DNA of 10,740 nt from Actinomyces sp. HMSC035G02. GTDB lineage: Bacteria; Actinomycetota; Actinomycetes; Actinomycetales; Actinomycetaceae. This document shows positions 9,997 to 10,740 of the stretch, in pieces. The notes under the pieces were generated by a model. It was not told where the DNA came from, searched no databases, and worked only from the letters and a program-made list of their open reading frames with translations. The stretch is taken from NCBI GenBank assembly GCA_001838165.1, contig KV835910.1, positions 36,141-46,880 of the forward strand, given 5' to 3'. Positions within the stretch are counted from its first letter, which is position 1. The number at the start of each line of letters is the position of its first letter. Made by a program: the position numbers and the translations under genes.

Positions 9997-10055
9997 TGGG
10001 GAGGGGCGCGTCTCCGCAATGGTGTGTGAACTGGTGCATTGGTTGCCTTTTCGGT

Positions 10056-10067
10056 GCAACGCGTTGC
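10056..10067. repeat. 12-nt perfect palindrome
   Basis: GCAACGCGTTGC is a perfect palindrome in the gap between P1 and P2. It lies inside the second of two imperfect direct repeats (GGTGCATTGGTTGCC at 10033-10047 and GGTGCAACGCGTTGCC at 10053-10068). It could be an operator-like site or chance. Confidence 0.4.
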
Positions 10068-10072
10068 CGGGC

Positions 10073-10235
10073 TGAAACCGCTGTCACCTTTGCATCCCGG
10101 TCTTTGTGCGTGGGTGAAACCGCCGTCGCCTTTGCTCGCCCGAAATGTGTGTTTTTGCGGCATTGCGGGCGAGCAAAGGTGTCGCTGGTTTCATGCGCAC
10201 CCGTGAAGGAGGAAGCAAAGGCGGTGGTGGTTTCA
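10073..10235. repeat. Four-unit ++-- palindromic array P2
   Basis: A 21-nt unit of the form TGAAACC-N7-CCTTTGC occurs on the plus strand at 10073-10093 and 10115-10135, and on the minus strand at 10173-10193 and 10215-10235. Both 7-nt ends are invariant in all four copies; the central 7 nt vary. Centres are 42, 58 and 42 nt apart, so the array is symmetric about 10154. The inner pair is continued by TCGCCCG/CGGGCGA (10136-10142 and 10166-10172). The gaps within each pair are 21 nt and not repeated. Confidence 0.85.
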
Positions 10236-10240
10236 TTTGG

Positions 10241-10401
10241 GCGCGAAATAGTTCGCCCTGCGGCACTGTGTCATCGCGAAAGCGCGAAAAAGTTCGCCCA
10301 GCGCGCTCAAAACACCCCAAATTCGGCGTTTTTGTGCGTGCTGGGCGAGATTTTTCGCGGAAAGGCCGCTGGAGGGCCGTGCTGGGCGAACTTTGTCGCG
10401 C
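10241..10401. repeat. Four-unit ++-- palindromic array P3
   Basis: A 20-nt unit (consensus GCGCGAAAAAGTTCGCCCAG) occurs on the plus strand at 10241-10260 and 10282-10301, and on the minus strand at 10341-10360 and 10382-10401. Copies differ from the consensus at zero to three positions. Centres are 41, 59 and 41 nt apart, symmetric about 10321. Each unit is itself a dyad (GCGCGAA-N4-TTCGCCC). The inner stem continues as CAAAACACC/GGCGTTTTTG (10308-10316 and 10325-10334) to an 8-nt loop. Only 5 nt separate it from P2. Confidence 0.85.
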
Positions 10402-10446
10402 CGACTGGCACTGTGCCCGAGTGTCGGAGGCGGAGCGGCTCCCTCC

Positions 10447-10554
10447 ATGTCGGCAGTGGTGGGGCTTTTTCACTACACGAGGCCTTCTGGTGGCGTGTCG
10501 CCGGCGTGTTGGACCCTCGTGTAGTGCAATTCCCCCCGCTGCTCAGTGCCGCAT
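10447..10554. repeat. Imperfect palindrome P4
   Basis: CACTACACGAGG (10471-10482) is perfectly inverted at 10515-10526 (12 bp). Further out, ATGTCGGCAGTG (10447-10458) is imperfectly inverted at 10544-10554, extending the symmetry about 10499-10500. The right part lies inside an open minus-strand frame continuing from the transposase fragment, but shows no protein similarity. Confidence 0.65.
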
Positions 10555-10594
10555 CCGGTTTTGTGTGCACACCGGGTTTCCCTCGTGTGTTGAT

Positions 10595-10740
10595 GGGTGC
10601 GCACACCTTCTCGCTGTGCTCCAGGAATGTCACCGTTTCGCAGGTGTGTTCGCGGCATATCCAGCGTCGTTTGTGGCACCGGATACGCGCCGGAACCCCG
10701 GCCGAAGGCGCGTCGATCACCTCCACCACCACACGCCCAT
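10595..10740 (-). pseudogene. Truncated ISL3-family transposase, N-terminal zinc-finger segment
   Basis: On the minus strand the frame is open from the right edge, so the start is outside the window. It reads VVVEVIDAPSAGVPARI, CHKRRWICREHTCETVTFLEH and then SEKVCAP. The D-P/A-G-P-A-R-KRRW-C-x4-C-TF-E pattern is the second half of the zinc-finger region of ISL3-family transposases, which cut and rejoin insertion-sequence ends. In intact relatives the next residues are Arg/Leu/Thr-rich and lead into the helix-turn-helix and DDE domains. Here similarity stops after VCAP (perhaps to an NTRG at about 10580), although the frame stays open to 10307 through palindromic, non-homologous DNA. The gene is therefore probably truncated at its 3' side by deletion or rearrangement. 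The family call is from memory; only about 48 codons are visible. Confidence 0.65.

Larger units (their letters stand above)
9596..10594. other. Gene-poor intergenic region of about 1 kb filled with inverted repeats
   Basis: I find no convincing gene here on either strand. Open frames exist, but they are Arg/Pro/Ala-rich, lack ribosome binding sites, and run through palindromic DNA. The left part (to about 9875) is very GC-rich, then base composition drops sharply to an A/T-rich island. The region instead holds a run of imperfect palindromes listed separately. At its left edge is a small tandem repeat (GGTTGCTT twice, 9605-9620). Confidence 0.7.

Noticed and set aside
10073..10401. CRISPR array
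   Set aside because: Repeats are regular in length and spacing, but half are inverted, the arrays have only four units each, and the two arrays have different repeats. The geometry is palindromic rather than tandem, and no cas genes are nearby.
10084..10473. Minus-strand frame of 129 codons across P2/P3 with a repeated MKP-rich peptide
   Set aside because: The peptide repetition is just the DNA repeats read in one frame. There is no ribosome binding site, homology or codon bias.

Overview
The window is high-GC DNA whose coding regions strongly prefer G or C at third codon positions. DnaX, RecR, aspartokinase and aspartate-semialdehyde dehydrogenase all read as actinobacterial versions. The gene set, the Gram-positive surface protein and the layout suggest an Actinomycetaceae member of the Actinomyces/Schaalia type. 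That placement is an inference from memory of protein families, not from a search.

Layout, left to right: (1) the 3' end of a cell-wall-anchored adhesin/pilin-like gene with SdrD-B/Cna-B repeats and an LAxTG-type sorting signal (3-803), closed by a perfect 18-bp hairpin. (2) A dnaX-recR operon (1019-4451): the clamp-loader gamma/tau subunit with a very long Ala/Pro-rich tail, and the RecR recombination mediator one base downstream. (3) A two-component system (4526-6810): an OmpR-type regulator and a histidine kinase overlapping by 4 nt. The kinase has an acidic, then Gly/Pro-rich, extracytoplasmic insert. (4) The head of the aspartate family pathway: lysC (7033-8349), with a nested in-frame start for its regulatory subunit, and asd (8495-9541), ending in a strong terminator. 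(5) About 1 kb without a convincing gene (9596-10594), filled with successive imperfect palindromes. (6) The edge of a truncated ISL3-type transposase gene on the minus strand (10595-10740).

Three promoters share one architecture: a TAGGNT -10 box followed after 6-7 nt by a GTG codon. This is the geometry of leaderless transcripts. For dnaX and the response regulator that GTG opens the gene itself. Before lysC it opens a 19-codon leader ORF whose TAG stop overlaps the lysC GTG by one base, and two mutually exclusive hairpins lie in that leader. This is a candidate translation-coupled control device.

The most unusual region is 9660-10555. It holds at least five imperfect palindromes in a row. 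Two neighbours (10073-10235 and 10241-10401) have the same design but unrelated sequence: four 20-21-nt units in ++-- orientation, with centre-to-centre spacing of 42-58-42 and 41-59-41. I do not recognise them as any named element. REPIN-like doublets, decayed MITEs or structured RNAs are the leading ideas. The order dnaX-recR-lysC-asd resembles the conserved actinobacterial neighbourhood, but the small gene usually found between dnaX and recR (ybaB/ebfC) is absent, and the two-component system sits between recR and lysC.
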